This document shows positions 25,170 to 36,599 of a DNA stretch of 64,000 bases, piece after piece (position 1 is the first letter of the stretch; the number at the start of each line of letters is the position of its first letter). The notes under the pieces are model-generated. The model made no database searches, was not told where the DNA came from, and worked only from the letters and a program-made list of their open reading frames with translations. The translations under genes and the position numbers were made by a program. The DNA is from Epiperipatus broadwayi (Eukaryota > Onychophora > Udeonychophora > Euonychophora > Peripatidae), in assembly GCA_028023455.1 (NCBI GenBank), contig JAQFVV010006197.1, positions 15,497,254 through 15,561,253 of the forward strand, read 5' to 3'.

Positions 25170-26200
25170 GTACTTATAAAGAAGAAAAATGATTCAATGA
25201 GGTTATGCCTTGATGTGAACCAACTTAATGCTATCACAATATTTAAGAGAAGTATCTCCTATCCAAGAGCGCAATGAAATTTAAAGACAAGGTACCACTG
25301 TTGATTTAACATCCAGTTAATGGCAAACTTATCTACACCCTGATGATTGTAAGTACACTGTTTTTAGATATGAAGGATATTCTTATGTCTTCAAAATGAT
25401 GTTTTTTGGTTTAATATACTTAAATAAAACACTAACAGAGAAACTGAAAAATATTGTGTTCTATGTAAATAATGTGGTTATTGCTTTAAGTAGTATAGAA
25501 GATTTGCAACATCTTGAATTATTTTTAAAAGAGTGTCAGGAAAAGAATATTAAAATTAATTAAAAGAAGAGCATTTTATAATTAATGAGATAAATAATAT
25601 TTCTCAGATGTAATAGGAAACTTCCATACAAAATTCTCTATCTCTACACAATAGAAAACAGCTAAGATCATTCCTTGGTGTATATAAATTATTACCATCT
25701 ATTTTATAATAATTTTTGCTAAGGATATAGACTCTTTGCTGAGGTTGTTGGGCAAAGATCAAAAATGAATTTGGACTGATCAGCAAGAGCAGGATATAAA
25801 GAAATTTTTGAAGTTATTTTAGCATACCCTGATTGTATACCATTTTTCTACATACAGACTGATAGTACTGGATTGTTTGTGGGTATTATTATTCCAAATA
25901 AATGCATTACTGCAACCTCAAATCTTATACATCATTAGCAGATCAATGAAAGGGACAGAACTGAATTATTCTGTCATTGAGAAGGCTTTGGCCATTGTTA
26001 GGGTTTTTAGCAAATTCAAACTTTTTCTGTAGGGTAAGAAGTCATAGTAATTATTGATTGCAGAAGCCTACAATTTTTAAATAATTATATAACCAATGAC
26101 TGCTTAATTTGTTGGAGCTTATTCCTACAAAAATTTAAATACAAAGTAATATGCCATCTAGGAAGGGAAAATATGGTTTCTGATATACTCAGCAGAATTC
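25170..26200 (+). pseudogene. pol: Degenerate Gypsy reverse transcriptase and RNase H
   Basis: Readable RT pieces are RLCLDVNQLNAIT (about 25195), LHPDDCKYTVF with FKMMFFGL (about 25335-25415), and FYVNNVVIALSSIEDLQH, where the catalytic YVDD has become YVNN (about 25460). RNase H remnants are TDSTGLFVGIIIPNK (about 25857) and HLGRENMVSDILSRIP (about 26155). There are several stops and frameshifts. Substitution of the RT active-site aspartates alone would kill the enzyme. Confidence 0.8.
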
Positions 26201-26639
26201 CCATTGGAAACATCACAACAAACATCCAATTATAGATAATGCTTATTTAGTAATCAGATCACTTATGACCAATTTACAGATACAAAATATGCTCCTATTA
26301 TCTTATATTTGAAGAGTCAATTACTTATCCTAGCTTTCAAAAATTGCATATGCTTCAAGATAATTATAAGATGGTTGACAATTTGTTATTTTACAAAGTC
26401 CTTTATGAAGAATTGCTGGAAAATTTTAATTCCAAAAATTATTTGTAAAAGTTTATGTATGTACACTTCCTATATGGATCATACAAATTCAAAGAAAGTG
26501 GAGCAAATATTACATAGGTTATTCTATTGGTAATGATTATATTACTAGCATTTTATCCACATTGAAGTCATGCTTTATATGTCTCAGGTCTAAACCAACC
26601 CATAAGTCATATGCAGGAGTAATTCACCCTATTAGTTCT

Positions 26640-27370
26640 AATAATCAAATAAATTTCTGGGTATAGACTTTGTTTCTGGTGATAATGTTAGATGTATTTT
26701 ATAAATATATCAGTAGATGCCTCATTATAAAAGCTGATGCTAAAAATACAATCGATACGCTCCAGAACTACTAATTCCCACTTATTAGAAAGTCACATAC
26801 AATCAATATTCTCTAGAACTACCAATTCCCACATGTTGGAAAGCCCCAGGCTATACTGTCAGACCATGGTGTGTCATTCATTTTACAAGAATGGAAAAAC
26901 TGGCTCCATAGACAAAATATAAAACATATCCTGACTTTTACATGCAACTCTCAATCAAATCCCTATGAAAGGCTAATGAGAGAATTAATAAATCAACTTT
27001 TTCACTATACTTTGAAATTAACCATGGGAATGAGTCAAGCAAAACAGACAATGACTATATTAACTAGACATGTAATGAGTCTATTGAATTCACACCCATC
27101 TGACCTCATCTTGGGAAACAAGGTCTCTTGATAGATATAAAAAACACAAAGGAAAATTAAGCCAAAAGAGAAAATTATAAGAAAATACAATTCAATGTCA
27201 ATTCAGTGTCGGAGACTTAATGCTGGTTAAAAGGCCTCATAACTTCTGACAATATAAAAAAGTTTTTTCCCTTATATGAAGGACCTTACAGAATTGTGAC
27301 TCACACTAAGGGCACATATAATGCTAATTGTGTGACCATACAAAGAATACTATCAAGAATTGATGTAACT
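26640..27370 (+). pseudogene. pol: Degenerate Gypsy integrase
   Basis: LGIDFVSG (about 26655) fits the first catalytic Asp region. ILSDHGVSFILQEW (about 26855) is the second Asp motif, and CNSQSNPYERLMREL (about 26945) corresponds to the Glu motif, with the usual NG replaced. YEGPYRIVTHTKGTYN (about 27270) is the C-terminal GPY-type module. A 51-bp tandem duplication (26747-26848) interrupts the core. Confidence 0.75.
26747..26848. repeat. Tandem duplication, 2 x 51 bp, in the integrase relic
   Basis: Both units begin tacaatc(g/a)at and share agaactac(t/c)aattcccac. They differ at several positions, so the duplication is old. Confidence 0.75.
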
Positions 27371-29755
27371 CAGGAAAGATAATATTAACTGTACATCTCT
27401 AAAAAAAAATAATCTTACTAAAATATGTTATATTCAGACAAATTGCACAAAATCAATATTAAATAATTTCCATGTTCTAGTTGTTTAGACTATATATATT
27501 GAAACAGTCAGCTTTTCAACCTAACTGTTTCACCTACTATATATGTTATATAGTAGTATTCATACCTATATACATATCACCAAAACCTCGTATATTTATT
27601 AATAATGATCTAAATAAATCCTGCCTAAATTTAAACCTAAAAGATACAATCATTATATGTTTAAATATTCACAGAAATATTCATTTATATACTCCTAAAG
27701 CCAAAATACGCACATATATAGATTATTAATAATTGCTAAGTGAAAAACTAATTGTATGTGTAACTGTAGACTATATATATGCAAGAATATAAATGTTAAT
27801 AGATTATAAAACATTGCGTTTTCTATAATTTTATATATTTATTAAATTATATATTTTCAAAAGTTAATAATTCTGCATATATCGGTAAATTAGAACGGTC
27901 AGATTACATATATAATAAAATGTTTTTCTAAATCTTAATTTGTTTTCTGGACACATGGTCGCCAGTATAATTAATCTTTACTGATATTAGATTAACTAAA
28001 AATGTATATTTAGAATAAAACTTAGAAAACTGAATAAATTAGGCCTTGAATAAGTTTTTTTTTACCTATTTAAGATTTAACACAGTAGGCTCCCGCTATA
28101 ATTGGTTACTATCGTACAGACCAGAAAAACAATTCTAAGAAAATAAAATAATGAAAGAGAAGGGGGGATACTGGTATAAAAAGAATGGCAGCCATCTTTC
28201 AAGGACTCTTTCGCACTTTTTTCACTCACAAATTTCTGGAGCCTTTGAAAAATATTTGTAATAAGGTGAATAACCAACATATCGGGGTAAGTAGGCTCGA
28301 AATCTAGCCTTCTGCCCGGCGAACAGCCATCTAAGCCGAGAGAACGGGAGTTGACCGCCGCCAGATCCTAAAGATGTCACGCTATTCAAAGAACATGCCA
28401 GTACAGAGAAAAATCAAGATAAACAATGGTAATTACTTCTTCCATTCTAAAAACTTCAACTAATTCCAAGTTTAAATGCTAGCTTAACCTTTAAATTAAT
28501 GGCCATCTTAATATTGTAAATGAAATTATGTATATTTTGTTTTATGATTTTAATCTAAAAACTCACCTAAATTATCAATGTAATAACAGTATTTAAATCC
28601 TAAAGCCTTGCCTGATTTTAAAACTGATATATAAATATAACTGATATGATAAAAGAAACTAATATAACTGATATAGATTTAACTGATACAAATGATTTAC
28701 CTGGTATAAACAAATTATGGAAGGATTTAAAATATTAAATGATTTAATGTGTTTGAGTTGATTGAAACTCATCTATAAATGAATTATGATTTATCTAAAT
28801 TACGCGCATTCACACACATCTTTCTATTAATATAATTGTATGATTTTATAATGCTTGATTTAGTTACGTATTAATTTGACTATAAGTAATTAAATGCTAT
28901 CTGTTTCAATTTGCTTAACATAGAAATTAAATGTTTTATCTATTTAGTAACGTATAATATACAATAAGCTTTTTAAAGTAATAGTTAAGTCTTCTATGGT
29001 AATTTATTATTGTCTTAAGTTAATGATAATGTTTGCAGTCATTAATTTCCGAGATAGCATTATAAAACTAAATCAACCATATTTTAGCGAACCTCGCACA
29101 ACTTTCCTTTTAAAATGAACAATTATCAAATTTCACTTGCTTAAATTTTATTATGATTTAAATTGCATTTCTTAAGTTAATCTATGCCAAATTTTATTAT
29201 TATTTAGTTACGTTATCTTGTTTATGCTATAAAACTTCAAAACCGAGCTTTATTCTTAAATTAAACTATTAGCGGGTATTAAATAAAGATTCGCTCGCAT
29301 ATATATGTAAGTGCGCATATATATAACACGTATAATTATATACGAAATAAAAAGCTCTGTTTTGGAAAGAATAAAATGTTAGAATTAAAAATCATTACAA
29401 ATGTATCATCACCGTAAGATAGATTTGCTTTTTAAGTTGATATTTTAAATAAATATTTAGTTAAAGTGATAAAAATACAGCATAAATCTATAAGTTTATA
29501 TTTTAATTCCCTATATGCTGTAATCCTCCTTAAGCTAATTAAATCAAAGCCTATATAGATAGCTTTATGGATTGGATTCATAAATTCCCTTAATTAGTAC
29601 TATTAAGTGTACAGTAACATGAACTGATGTGGGTAGTTTCATGAAAGAAACTTGTATTTTAGCGTCTTAATTTTTAAATATGATTATCTAGTCAGTGGTG
29701 CATATGTGTTCTTACGAAATGCTACGGCGTATTTTCTTATTGCTGTATTTCTTTA
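27371..29755. other. Gene-free stretch with one GC-richer patch
   Basis: No gene recognised. At 28285-28385 a patch much richer in G+C (ctgcccggcgaac, ttgaccgccgcc) stands out. It could be an old element's leader or a CpG remnant, but no known motif identifies it. Confidence 0.4.
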
Positions 29756-29769
29756 ATGGTCGTATGTCG

Positions 29770-30015
29770 TCACGCTGCACCATTACCATTAGTTCGGGCA
29801 ATTATTTCTTCAGATGGTGACTGGTACATGCCAACCCATTCCGCATTCTTAAAATGGAGCATGAGACTCATCCAGAGCATAAGACTCCCACTCATATATA
29901 TAAATTGCTTGATCTGCCGAACTAGAATGGCCTCCAATACCACAGCAATGAGAATCAGTCCCAGGGAACCATTACCCGGTAAAAATCCCGTGAATAAGGC
30001 ACATATGAGACGCAA
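29770..30015 (-). other. Unrecognised hydrophobic open frame
   Basis: An open frame of about 80 codons on the minus strand lies in a locally GC-richer patch. It has no ATG at its 5' end (the first codon is TTG). The peptide has one clear hydrophobic helix (SLGLILIAVVLEAILV), a second apolar stretch (MSGSLMLWMSLML) and a polar tail ending NGNGAA. It could be an exon of a membrane protein or a transposon fragment. I do not recognise it, and it could equally be chance. Confidence 0.2.
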
Positions 30016-30344
30016 TAAGACTCAGAGTTATATGTTTTTCTTTACGCACTTGTATCTGAAGTCTAACTTCTGTTAATCAGTTCAACCCGCCAATTTTATT
30101 AATTCAGCATTGATCTGACATAGAATCCAATCTAAATAGCATATTACTGTGTAGAGAATATATTAAAGTATTCGTGCTATTAAATTATGTTCTTTCAAAT
30201 CTTATTATCACTTCCGCTAATATAGCAAATCTAAGTCCCTTTATAGCATAAATCTGGCATAGATAACCATGAGCAAAGTCAAATCGTTCTGAATTAAAAT
30301 TCATATTAAGCTCATGTAAATTTTTTTACTGTATTATGATTTTA

Positions 30345-30629
30345 TCACCTGCGAGTGATAGAGATATATATGTATAGCCAAGTAAATAATTGTATCCTAC
30401 ATACTATCACCTGCGTGTGATATGAGGCTACATATATATAGAACGGAAATGCAAAACCTCCAAATTTTATTAAATGTGTTAGAGAATTAAAATCACTTAT
30501 AAGTAAACTAACTTATATATGTGTAAACCAAACTTCTTAAATCTGTACATCCAAAATTTGCTATTGATAACACATCACTTACATGTGAACCCCTTTCAAT
30601 TGTAATGTCCCTGAATCACCTGCGTGTGA
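30345..30629. repeat. Four TCAC-N6-GTGA palindromic sites
   Basis: 14-bp sites at 30345-30358, 30407-30420, 30575-30588 and 30616-30629. Three read tcacctgcg(a/t)gtga; the third reads tcacttacatgtga. The half-sites TCAC/GTGA are invariant and the spacer is always six bases. The sequence between them is ordinary AT-rich DNA. They may be protein-binding sites or sub-repeats of an unrecognised element. Confidence 0.55.
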
Positions 30630-33224
30630 AATCAAACCTTTATTTACTCTATTATTGTTTTTAAATTGTTGTTTACATTGAATTTATTAAATTAATTTTA
30701 AATTTATTTTGGTTTCTTGTCTTGATCTTACTCACCGACTCACTTTTATTTAATATATTAGTAATTAGATTTCTAACTTATTGAAATTTTATATATAATT
30801 AATTATGATAAGTGTGCCACATGATACCTATATAAATATGCTATATAAAATACCCATTGTTACCCGTCTTATGTATTACTGATGAGCTACTGCCGGCACG
30901 TGAAGAAAGAAATGCTGCTGTGACCTCAACTGTGTCATTTGTAAGGTTGTAAGTCTATGAGCAATGGTAGAGGAACTAGGGTTAGGCCAGAGCCATGGCT
31001 TCCATCACCGTAGACATGGTCGGCCTTAGGGTGATCTATCAGAGTTCTAGATTTTGTTGCGCAAATGCACATATTTGACCGTTACAATATATTATAACGT
31101 TTTCCGTCTTGCTAGGCCTCTATACGCATTATAAAATGCGCGAGTTGATCAAGTTATGTAAAGGAAAAAAAGGATTTATTTTTTTATTTCAAAAAAACAT
31201 AACTATATTTCCTGATCAACTCTACCTAGTAATTGTTGCGAATTACGCCATTAACGAAATCAGCTTTTAATTTATTTGATCAGGATTCCTGTAAGAATCC
31301 GCTGAAATCTGTCAAATAACGTATCGCAAATTAAAAAGAAAGGTTTTTTTTAAAACGAATCGGTATTACATCATACCGTGAACTAGAATTGTCTTTTAAA
31401 TATTATTATTCCTGGAACTTATTAAAACATATTGGCAAAGGTAAGTTATCTTTTTAAATATCCCTGAACTAATACTAATAAATTTAATAATAAATATTAA
31501 TAACGCACAAATGAAAATTGATATTAGAAATATTTTTAAAATATTTAATGTTAAATTGTTAATTAAATAAACTGGAGAGAACACACACTAATCCAGACGT
31601 GAAACATTAATAAAAAAGCATAACAGTTAAATAATTAATTAAAAAGTTCTGGGGCAAACAAGAGTCTCTTGAACAATAACATGAAAGTCTATATCGGGAT
31701 CCTATTTTAAGTTTATTTTTTTAGAAAGATTTGTCGACAATTTAGTCACAATCGGGAATAATAAAGTCATAGCTTACCGGTAAATTTAGCGAGAAAGTAG
31801 TAGATAACTATGCAGTTTTTCATGCTTGGCCATTGGTTATTAGTTGATCTTGTGTTCTATTCTCCTAGTCGGTCACGAAGGCTTTTCTGGTGTAGATCTT
31901 CAGGCAAGATGTCCGCAGAAGCTCCGGTTCACTCCGACATGCCGAATTATTTCAGCATAGAGCGATCCTGGATATATTCTTGTTATCCAGGACTAACTAT
32001 AGAGAAACAAATGAAACAAGATGTTTGTCAAACTGGTCTCTGCCTTTTATATTAGAGGCCCAGTTTCCAGACTTCTGCGCATGTTATTATCATGGTATTT
32101 AGGTTCATAATCTTGTACATTCTTTATCATTTTTCAATTACAAAATCTTTATTTTTTCCAGCATAATTCTGCCATCTTTAAGTAGCTAAAATATTTTTCT
32201 TTTAGCTTATCTTTTTTTTTTAATTATTTTACTTTATCAAGATTAGTAATCTGCATGTCTTTTGTTCTCTCCAATTTCTACTTTTATTTTTAATTATGTA
32301 AAAAAATATAAAAGCAATTTTAACTTTCACTGTACGTTTTTTTTAAAAAAAATAAATTATACTAATAAAAAAAATTAAGTTTACTCTTTTTTTTTTTTTA
32401 GCTTTTACCAAATGCCAATATATTTGTACCATATATAAATAAATGGTACAATATATATATATATTAATCATGAATTAGCTATAGGGAAATTAGAGTAACT
32501 TTTGATAGTGTTGTTAATGGGTAATTGTTTATTGAGAGATTAATGATAATAAAATTACGAGATTAATAAATACTTTAACAAGATAGAGAAGTAGACACTT
32601 ATAGAAATGATTAAGAAAATTGGCTAAAGAGACATCAGTATGTTGGCAGAAATAAAATAACGTTAGTGTATCCAAATTACTGATGACCAATGAGAATTGT
32701 AAATAGGTGGGCATAAAACAAAAAAGGAAAATATATGTAGGATAGAGAAATGTAAAATACACCTGATAAATTTCCTAAGAGTGCAAAATTTTACTCATAT
32801 ACAAGTATATTCTAAAGTTATCCACAGAAAATATTTATTTAATTTTAGTTCAAAGGAATTACATGTTGTAACAGCACAGACAATACTAAGTCCAAAACTG
32901 AAAAGTTAATACAGGCAGTTAGGCAAAATCTTTTGATAACAAAAGACTTATTTGATATATTGTGAAAACATAATACAGAATTATTTTGATGTATAATAGA
33001 ATAAGGTAGAGTATAGATTTTTGTGTTTATTAATATTGTTATATTTGCAATTTTCAGAATTTTTTTTTCTAGTTGTTGATGTTGATAATAAAATTTTATG
33101 TTTATTTTATAGTTGTGAAATAATATAACAAGCATTTTTAGAATTAAATCGAGAGAAAATTATAAGGACTAAAACTTTCAAATACATATTTTTCTTTATT
33201 TTTTTTTTTTCTTTAAAGAAAGAG
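30630..33224. other. Gene-free stretch
   Basis: No gene recognised. It includes a GC-richer part at 30885-31050 with an imperfect hairpin-like pair (ttaggccagagccatgg and catggtcggcctta), and several poly-T runs at 32210-32400. Confidence 0.45.
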
Positions 33225-33635
33225 GAAATTGAGACAAACAGCTTTAATCAAATACATTATTGAAGTAAAATAATTATATTTTTAAAAAAAAGGAAAACAA
33301 CATTTGCTAATCTCTTTAGTGAGAGAAGTTTATCAAAATTCAATGCAAACATATTTATAAAATAATATAATCTAAGGGTACAACATTAATCCTCTACAGT
33401 AAGTTCAGAATTATTGTGGAACAGATGTATGTGGTAGTGTATCATTGAAAACATACACCCATACCAATAATTTCATAATATTTCTAAATATAATTAAAGT
33501 AATAATAATAAAATATGTGATTAATAAATAAAGTTATGGAAAAAATACTACTGATTATTAATAATCAAATGTGGTAAATTAATTATTAATATTTTAAAAT
33601 TTAGTATTGCGAAAAAAAATTTGATGTATTAAATA

Positions 33636-33977
33636 ATGTTGTCTAGTGTTTTCCTGAAGGTTTGTGATGATAGTGTTTTAGTTGTATTTATATATTGAAC
33701 TATTTCCATCATCTAAAAGTATTGAATGTCTTTAGAGTATTTTATTTTAAATTTCAATTTCCATGCTAGTACTGCATTGGTCAGGCCAACAACAACTGAA
33801 GAAGAGGGGAGAATAATACCTCTCGAAAACATTGTGCATATACTAATCTGTGTGCTATTACTAACAGTAGAATGTATTTGGAATATTTAAATAAAGTTAA
33901 ATTTTTCTAAAGTTATTCAGCACTCATATTAGATTATGGAAATAGTCCAATATATAAATACAACTGATGTTGTCTAG
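33636..33977. mobile_element. Small Penelope-type insertion with 11-bp target-site duplication
   Basis: An exact 11-bp direct repeat (atgttgtctag) at 33636-33646 and 33967-33977 flanks 320 bp. Inside, 33680-33709 and 33936-33965 are inverted repeats (29 of 30 match), with about 33 extra bases outside the left arm. Between the arms, 33796-33830 has the hammerhead-like layout ctgaaga, hairpin agagg/cctct, then cgaaaac. Inverted ends plus a hammerhead-like core and a target duplication of this size fit a non-autonomous Penelope-like or related element. Copy 1 of the duplicated segment has no such insert at the matching place (about 16755). Confidence 0.6.
33796..33830 (+). ncRNA. Hammerhead-like motif (degenerate)
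   Basis: CTGAAGA is followed by a possible stem (AGAGG with CCTCT) and CGAAAAC. The core heptamer and GAAA are present, but one extra C sits before GAAA and no good cleavage triplet follows. It is therefore only hammerhead-like and probably inactive. Confidence 0.35.
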
Positions 33978-34221
33978 CATTTCAAACAATCAATTGTATA
34001 AAAAAAAAATCGCATTTAACTTGTTGATGTACAAGATAAAATTACTGAAGGAAAAAAAAATAGTAATCAATGTGGATTCTTTTTTCTTTTTTTTTGTAAG
34101 AGATTTAAAATGTTTTATTTATTTGGTAATCATCAACCTTATAGTGGGTTAATAATAGCAGGGATGTGAGGGTGATTCCCTCATTTTCTTCATCGGCTGT
34201 ATTTATAAGGAAATTGAAGAT

Positions 34222-34615
34222 ATCACATAGTCATCATTAGTGACTGATTATTTAAGAACTAAAGGCATCAAAAAGTATGGCTGCTGAACTGAGTTCACAT
34301 CTATATGACTATACAAGCTAATGAGTTTAGCTTGAAAACATTGTTGTGTTTTCATTTTGGACTCAAAGCTTTATAGCTAGCTAAAAAAGTAAAAGTTTGC
34401 TGCTGGAGGTTTGCATTAGATCCTAAAATCTAGGTGAAGTGCTTTCAAATTCAGGCTCCTCACTGATGAAAGCCACAAGCTAGAAACTAGTCAGGATATT
34501 GTATGAATAAGCACTAGATAGGGATTTTATGCACAAACATTCCTGCATTTATTGATTATTCTGGCTTGGACTGAGTAGCTTTACTGTATGCAGAGTTTTG
34601 CCTCTGTGAAGTGGA
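34222..34615 (+). mobile_element. Single hammerhead-bearing repeat unit (retrozyme-like)
   Basis: A copy of the family found at 35.2-36.7 kb, in the orientation that places the ribozyme on the + strand. It contains tgctgaactgagttca, gatcctaaaatctaggtg, the hammerhead at 34457-34498 and the end ctgtatgcagagttttgcc. The matching place in duplicated segment copy 1 (about 16980) has no insert, so it arrived after the duplication or was lost cleanly from copy 1. Confidence 0.7.
34457..34498 (+). ncRNA. Hammerhead ribozyme motif, single unit
   Basis: CTGATGA (34463-34469), then stem II AGC-CACAA-GCT flanked by A and A, GAAAC, TA, GTC (34490-34492). Stem II has A-U where 36565 has G-C, a two-sided change that keeps pairing. 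The 3' strand of stem I has lost bases (aggata instead of tgggga), so self-cleavage is doubtful. Confidence 0.6.
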
Positions 34616-34978
34616 GAGGGATCTCTCATTCAGCTAGATTACCAATGTCTAACCTTCAGTACTAGCAAGGAACAATTGGAAATTCGAATATGAATTTATT
34701 AATTGGTAATTTGGATCAGTCATCATTTATGGATTGGGCCTGAAAAATGAAAAAAAATGTGCCCAATAAAAGAACTTAACACTAAAATTAAAAATGTTTT
34801 ATTTATTTGCAAATGCTAGTTTAAAAAAAAAAAAAATTTGGTTTTAATGATAATATAAATGAATCAAATAGTTGATTTAAAAATAATAATATTAATAAAA
34901 AGAATACAAGTATAAAATTTCAGAAATGTATTATATTTTAATTATATAAATATGTTTTAATTGTATTTAAAACTTAGT

Positions 34979-35075
34979 GAATATTGAGGTTTTCTTGAAT
35001 GTTTGTGATAATGGTATTTTAATTGCATTTATATGAGAAAAATAGTCCAACATATAAATATAATTACAGAATATT
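34979..35075. mobile_element. 83-bp deletion derivative of the Penelope-type insertion
   Basis: gaatatt flanks 34986-35068 on both sides. The insert starts like 33651-33690 (ttttc.tgaa.gtttgtgat) and ends like the right arm of that element (agtccaacatataaatataa), but the core with the hammerhead-like motif is gone. Copy 1 of the segment lacks it. Confidence 0.45.
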
Positions 35076-35380
35076 AAGTTTACTTTTTTAAAAAAAAGTA
35101 TATATGACATTAAAAGTTGGATAGACATATTTCTATTATCAACACTTTAAAAAAAAGTTTGACCATTGTTATACCTGATATCACAATATAAAAATGATAT
35201 AAATATAATTAATTAAACCACTAAGCATCACCTGATCACCATCTTTTATGCTAGCATATGATTGTTATTAAACAGGCAAAACTCTCCATACAGTAGTGCC
35301 ACTCTGTGCCAACCAGAGTAATCAATGGATGCCAGAAGGCTTGTGCATAAAATCCCCATCTAGTGCCTACTCATCTAATA

Positions 35381-35425
35381 TCCCCAGATTAGTTTCTGGC
35401 TTGTGGATTTCATCAGTGATGAGCC
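35381..35425 (-). ncRNA. Hammerhead ribozyme motif, array unit 1
   Basis: On the minus strand: CTGATGA (35416-35410), a loop region AATCCACAAGCCA, GAAAC, TA and ATC in place of GTC, then TGGGG. Core heptamer and GAAA are intact. Stem II is disrupted by substitutions on its 5' side, and the cleavage triplet is AUC, still permitted by the NUH rule. Confidence 0.5.
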
Positions 35426-35831
35426 TTGGACCTGAGAGCACTGCACCTAGATCTTAGGATCTAATGCAACCCTCTAACAGCCATCTTTTATCTCTAATTA
35501 ACCTACAAAACTATGAGAATGAAATTGAAAACACAATATTTTCAATCTAAGCTTAATAGCTTATATAGTCATATGGGTCTGAACTCACCCATACATTTTG
35601 GTGTCTTTGGCTCTTTAGCAGCCATAGCCACTACTATCTTATTAGGCAGGATTGGTATTAATTAAACCACTAAACATCACATGATCACCATCTCTTATGC
35701 TTGCACATAACTGTTATTAAACAGGCAAAACATTCCATACAGTAGTGTCACCCTGAGCCAACCGCAGTATTCAATGGATGCCAGAAGGCCCCTGTGCATA
35801 AAATCCCCATCTAGTGCCTACTTATCCAATA

Positions 35832-35876
35832 TCTCCGGACTAGTTTCTGGTTTGTGGCCTTCGTCAGTGATGAGCC
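35832..35876 (-). ncRNA. Hammerhead ribozyme motif, array unit 2
   Basis: On the minus strand: CTGACGA (35867-35861; the variable core position is C), AGGCCACAAACCA, GAAAC, TA, GTC (35840-35838). Stem II keeps two G-C pairs. Stem I is weakened at its base (CGGAG follows the cleavage site). Confidence 0.5.
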
Positions 35877-36105
35877 TTGGACCTGAGAGCACTGCACCTA
35901 GATCTTAGGATCTAATGCAAGCCTCCAGTAGCCATCTTTTATCTCAACATAATACAATATTTTCAATATAAGCTATTGAGCTTAGATTGAAAGTATTATT
36001 GTGTTTTCAATTTCATTCTCATAGTTTAGTAGTTAAGTAGAGATAAAAGGTGGAAGGGTTGCATTAGATCCTGAGATCTGGGTGCAGTGCTCTCAGGTCC
36101 AAGGC

Positions 36106-36147
36106 TTCTCACTGACGAAGGCCATAAACCAGAAACTAGTCTGGAGA
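36106..36147 (+). ncRNA. Hammerhead ribozyme motif, array unit 3
   Basis: CTGACGA (36112-36118), AGGCCATAAACCA, GAAAC, TA, GTC ending at 36141, then TGGAGA. Core, GAAA and GUC are present; stem I has one mismatch and stem II one mismatch. Confidence 0.55.
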
Positions 36148-36558
36148 TATTGGATGAGTAGACCCTAGATGGGGATTTTATGCACAAGCCTTCTGGCATC
36201 CATTGGTTACTCTGGTTGGCACAGGGTGGCACTACTGCATGGAGAGTTTTGCCTGTTTAATAAGTTATGTGCTAGCATAAGAGTTGGTATCATGTGATGT
36301 TTAGTGGTTTAATTAACACCAATCCTGCCTAATAGGATAGTGGTGGCTATGGTTGTTAAAGAACCCAAGACACCAAAATGTATGGGTGCTGAACTGAGTT
36401 CAGATTCATATGACTATATAAGCTATTGAGCTTAGATTGAAAATATTGTGTTTTAAATTTCATTCTTATAGTTTTGTAATTAAGTAGTCATAAAAGGTGG
36501 CTGCTGGAGGGTTACGTTGGATCCTAAGATCTAGGTGCAGTGCTCTCAGGTCCAAGGC

Positions 36559-36599
36559 TCCTCACTGATGAAGGCCACAAGCCAGAAATAGTCTGGGGA
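36559..36599 (+). ncRNA. Hammerhead ribozyme motif, array unit 4
   Basis: Stem I TCCTCA (36559-36564) pairs with TGGGGA (36594-36599) over six positions, one of them G-U. CTGATGA (36565-36571), stem II GGC-CACAA-GCC, GAAA, then GTC (36591-36593). One base is missing from stem III (GAAATAGTC against GAAACTAGTC in sister copies), which may impair it. The base pair next to the core (positions 10.1/11.1) is A-A instead of the usual G-C, as in the other copies I checked in this family. Confidence 0.65.

Larger units (their letters stand above)
22740..27370 (+). mobile_element. Highly decayed Ty3/Gypsy retrotransposon
   Basis: A second, much older LTR-type element on the + strand, different from the one at 11.8-14.9 kb. 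In order I see a coiled-coil, Gag-like N-terminus (22747-22986, followed by lysine/glutamate-rich sequence to about 23600), a poorly readable middle, then RT, RNase H, integrase core and the integrase C-terminal GPY-like region (YEGPYRIV, about 27270). Stops and frameshifts occur every few dozen codons. I could not find matching LTRs, so the outer limits are only those of the readable protein homology. Confidence 0.75.

Noticed and set aside
25410-25570. CRISPR or other prokaryotic feature in the window
   Set aside because: Introns, animal transposon families and PDIA4 make this a eukaryotic nuclear sequence; the repeats present are not regularly spaced arrays.
30880-30935. ctgatgag...gaaagaaatg as another hammerhead
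   Set aside because: The core heptamer is there, but no stem II can be drawn between it and GAAA, and no cleavage triplet fits; likely chance.
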